The notes under the pieces are model-generated. The model did not search any database and was not told where the DNA came from. It was given only the letters and a program-made list of their open reading frames with translations. From Candidatus Woesearchaeota archaeon (GTDB taxonomy: Archaea > Nanobdellota > Nanobdellia > Woesearchaeales > GW2011-AR4), in contig JAGVYA010000016.1 of the NCBI GenBank assembly GCA_018303505.1, positions 1 through 46,803 on the forward strand: 46,803 nucleotides of DNA, in the 5' to 3' direction. A program made the position numbers and the translations under genes. Of this stretch, positions 45,516 through 46,803 are shown one piece after another. The number at the start of each line of letters is the position of its first letter. Within the stretch, counting starts at the first letter, position 1.

Positions 45516-45920
45516 TTATACCTTTAATTCTAAAACCTCAACTCTCTGTTTTAGCTCCTCATTTTCTGCTTTTAACTCTTTTACAGCTTCAAGTAGCACT
45601 GCTGTTAACCTTCCATAATCAACTGCCCTGTAGCTTTCATTTCCCCATGTGCTTACAAGCTCTGGAAATTGCTGCTCTAATTCTTGAGCGATAACTCCAA
45701 TCTGCCTCTTGTTGGTAGCTCTTCCTAACTCAGCATATCTCTCATTCCAATCAAAGGACACGCCTCTTACATTCTGTATTTTGTCGAGGACATTTGACAG
45801 TTGCTGAACATCCTTCTTGAATCTCACATCAGAAGATGTTGGAAAGCCACTTGCGTGCGCCTCTCCAGCCACATCCAACTTGTACCCGGGATTCGTCGTC
45901 CCGATGCCGACGTTGCCTAA
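45516..45920 (-). pseudogene. Truncated S74 intramolecular chaperone domain
   Basis: Residues DVRFKKDVQQLSNVLDKIQN then VSFDWNERYAE and QIGVIAQELEQQFPELV...VDYGRLTAVLLEAVKELK form a peptidase S74 (endosialidase chaperone) domain with its final coiled coil. Upstream the frame continues as LGNVGIGTTNPGYKLDVAG, the usual fibre-protein lead-in, then hits a stop at the edge of the next TA gene. The fibre body is gone. Such domains end phage tail spikes and some surface fibres. Confidence 0.8.
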
Positions 45921-45921
45921 G

Positions 45922-46218
45922 CTATATTAATTCTTCAGCTAACTTCTTGCCTTCATTGTACTCTTTCAAACTTATTCCTAGTTCTATGCCTTTTTGTTTT
46001 GCAGATTCTTGCAGTTCATAAACACTTTTATGTAATATTTCTGCCGCTTTGCCTATTGATACCCTTCCTTGTGAACATAACTTTAGCAAATATTCTTCTG
46101 CACCGCTATACAAAAACTGCTTTATTGCTATTGTTCTATTTGTATGCTCGTCTTTGCTTCTAAGCTCTGCTATTTTCATTATTTCTTCTTCAATCCTCAA
46201 TGGCTGTACTTGTGTCAT
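45922..46218 (-). CDS. UPF0175-type antitoxin
   Basis: This 98-residue protein has an N-terminal helical/RHH-like part (EEEIMKIAELRSKDEHTNRTIAIKQFLYSGAEEYLLKL), then the UPF0175 block GRVSIGKAAEILHKSVYELQESAKQKGIELG. It overlaps no gene but starts directly after the PIN toxin gene (1-nt gap), so here the toxin is first. Confidence 0.8.
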   Translation of the reverse strand: MTQVQPLRIEEEIMKIAELRSKDEHTNRTIAIKQFLYSGAEEYLLKLCSQGRVSIGKAAEILHKSVYELQESAKQKGIELGISLKEYNEGKKLAEELI

Positions 46219-46219
46219 T

Positions 46220-46708
46220 TTACTTACCTATATCAGTTTTAACTGATTCATATACGTCCTTTCTAATATAAGGCTTTAACTTTTCTAAGCAATAATGAGC
46301 ATCATCTTTGCTTAGCTTTTTCTTTTTTACTAAAGCATAAATTAAATGTGCAGACGATAAGCTTTTGATATTTTCTTTTTTTATATATGATGTAAAGCTT
46401 AAGTCGTCACTTACTATCAGACTACCTTTTTTATACGCTTGAAATGTTGATTCTTCTCCTTTGCCGAAACTCTTTTCTGGCTTTTTCTTTTTTTTGTAAA
46501 ATTTTTTATTTATTATCTTTATTTTACCATTGCTTACAAAGCTTTCTATTTTATCAGCATCTTGATAAAATCCCTTTTTGCCTTCTTTAACGGCTTCAGC
46601 ATAAACTTCTTCTGTAATTGAAGCGTTAAAATTTTCAGCTATTTTATCTAAAAACTCTGCTTTCGATGCTTTAATTAAGGCATCGCTGTCAAACAATAAT
46701 TTATACAT
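46220..46708 (-). CDS. PIN-like toxin
   Basis: ATG 46708 (MYKLLFDSDALIKASKAEFLDKI) is preferred to 46765, giving 162 residues. LLFDSDALIK is the first acidic site, GKGEESTFQAYKKGSLIVSDDLSFTSYIKKENI the central and third sites of the DUF3368/PIN-like fold. It pairs with the downstream UPF0175 gene. Confidence 0.8.
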   Translation of the reverse strand: MYKLLFDSDALIKASKAEFLDKIAENFNASITEEVYAEAVKEGKKGFYQDADKIESFVSNGKIKIINKKFYKKKKKPEKSFGKGEESTFQAYKKGSLIVSDDLSFTSYIKKENIKSLSSAHLIYALVKKKKLSKDDAHYCLEKLKPYIRKDVYESVKTDIGK

Positions 46709-46710
46709 AT

Positions 46711-46740
46711 TTATACAAATGTATAACAACTTATATTTAA
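46711..46740 (-). promoter_or_regulatory. Promoter and palindrome of the terminal TA locus
   Basis: TTATACAAATGTATAA (46711-46726) is a 7-bp inverted repeat with a 2-nt centre, 2 nt from the chosen ATG. The TATA-like TTTAAATATAAG (minus strand) lies just upstream at about 46740. The window ends beyond this in AT-rich DNA. Confidence 0.5.
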
Positions 46741-46803
46741 ACTTTTTGTTTTTGATAAACCGCATGCAATGGGAAAAAACTCAAAGGGGAATTTCTTGTT
46801 TTC

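Overview
The window looks like a low-GC archaeal chromosome segment, most probably from a DPANN lineage (Woesearchaeota/Pacearchaeota-like). The archaeal evidence is ribosomal proteins eS8 and eL37, an Lsm protein, initiation factor aIF1A, a diphthamide-synthesis homologue, TATA-type promoters that leave almost no leader, and an archaeal type IV pilus locus with class III signal peptides and paired TadC proteins. The lineage call is inference from gene style. No rRNA is present and no marker phylogeny could be run.

Layout. 0-2.5 kb: VapBC and HicAB toxin-antitoxin (TA) loci around a lipobox-bearing hydrolase. 2.6-6.6 kb: an interrupted tRNA-like gene, eL37-Lsm, an ACT-domain protein, a nuclease-fold membrane protein, a decayed insertion sequence abutting the eS8 promoter, and eS8. 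6.6-10.6 kb: three unrecognised proteins and a COG2231-type DNA glycosylase with a truncated tandem copy. 10.7-18 kb: membrane and secretion-related genes (LspA, RDD protein, SppA, small membrane proteins), aIF1A and a Dph2-like protein, separated by hairpin-rich DNA. 18-26.3 kb: secreted proteins, a permease-methyltransferase fusion, and three TA or TA-like loci. 26.3-35.7 kb: a minus-strand pilus operon (three pilins, two TadC proteins, one ATPase, helical and winged-helix accessory proteins, several pilin-like proteins). 35.9-40.7 kb: a zinc-ribbon AbrB/DUF4258 pair, a Cys-rich surface protein, a substrate-binding protein and an HELAH protein with a barrel-like tail. 40.7-46.8 kb: a TA-dense island full of broken gene ends (prepilin peptidase, ribosomal protein uS7, possible Lnt, transposase, S74 chaperone).

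The most unusual signal is a family of palindromic elements. The arms of the hairpins differ from copy to copy but remain self-complementary, hairpins occur in tandem, and the spacer often reads like GAGTGTT. A GC-rich GAGCGAG-type core is present in larger copies. Nine successive hairpins lie at 12707-13145. Related sequence lies in frame inside or at the ends of coding genes (17028-17150, 26780-26965, 13903-13941, the end of the 9837 gene) and apparently inside a tRNA gene (2596-2807). A second interspersed family occurs three times (2920, 31493, 33237). About eleven TA or TA-like loci, several with palindromes beside their TATA boxes, and a bacterial-style lipoprotein signal peptidase complete the picture of a genome with many small selfish or mobile parts.
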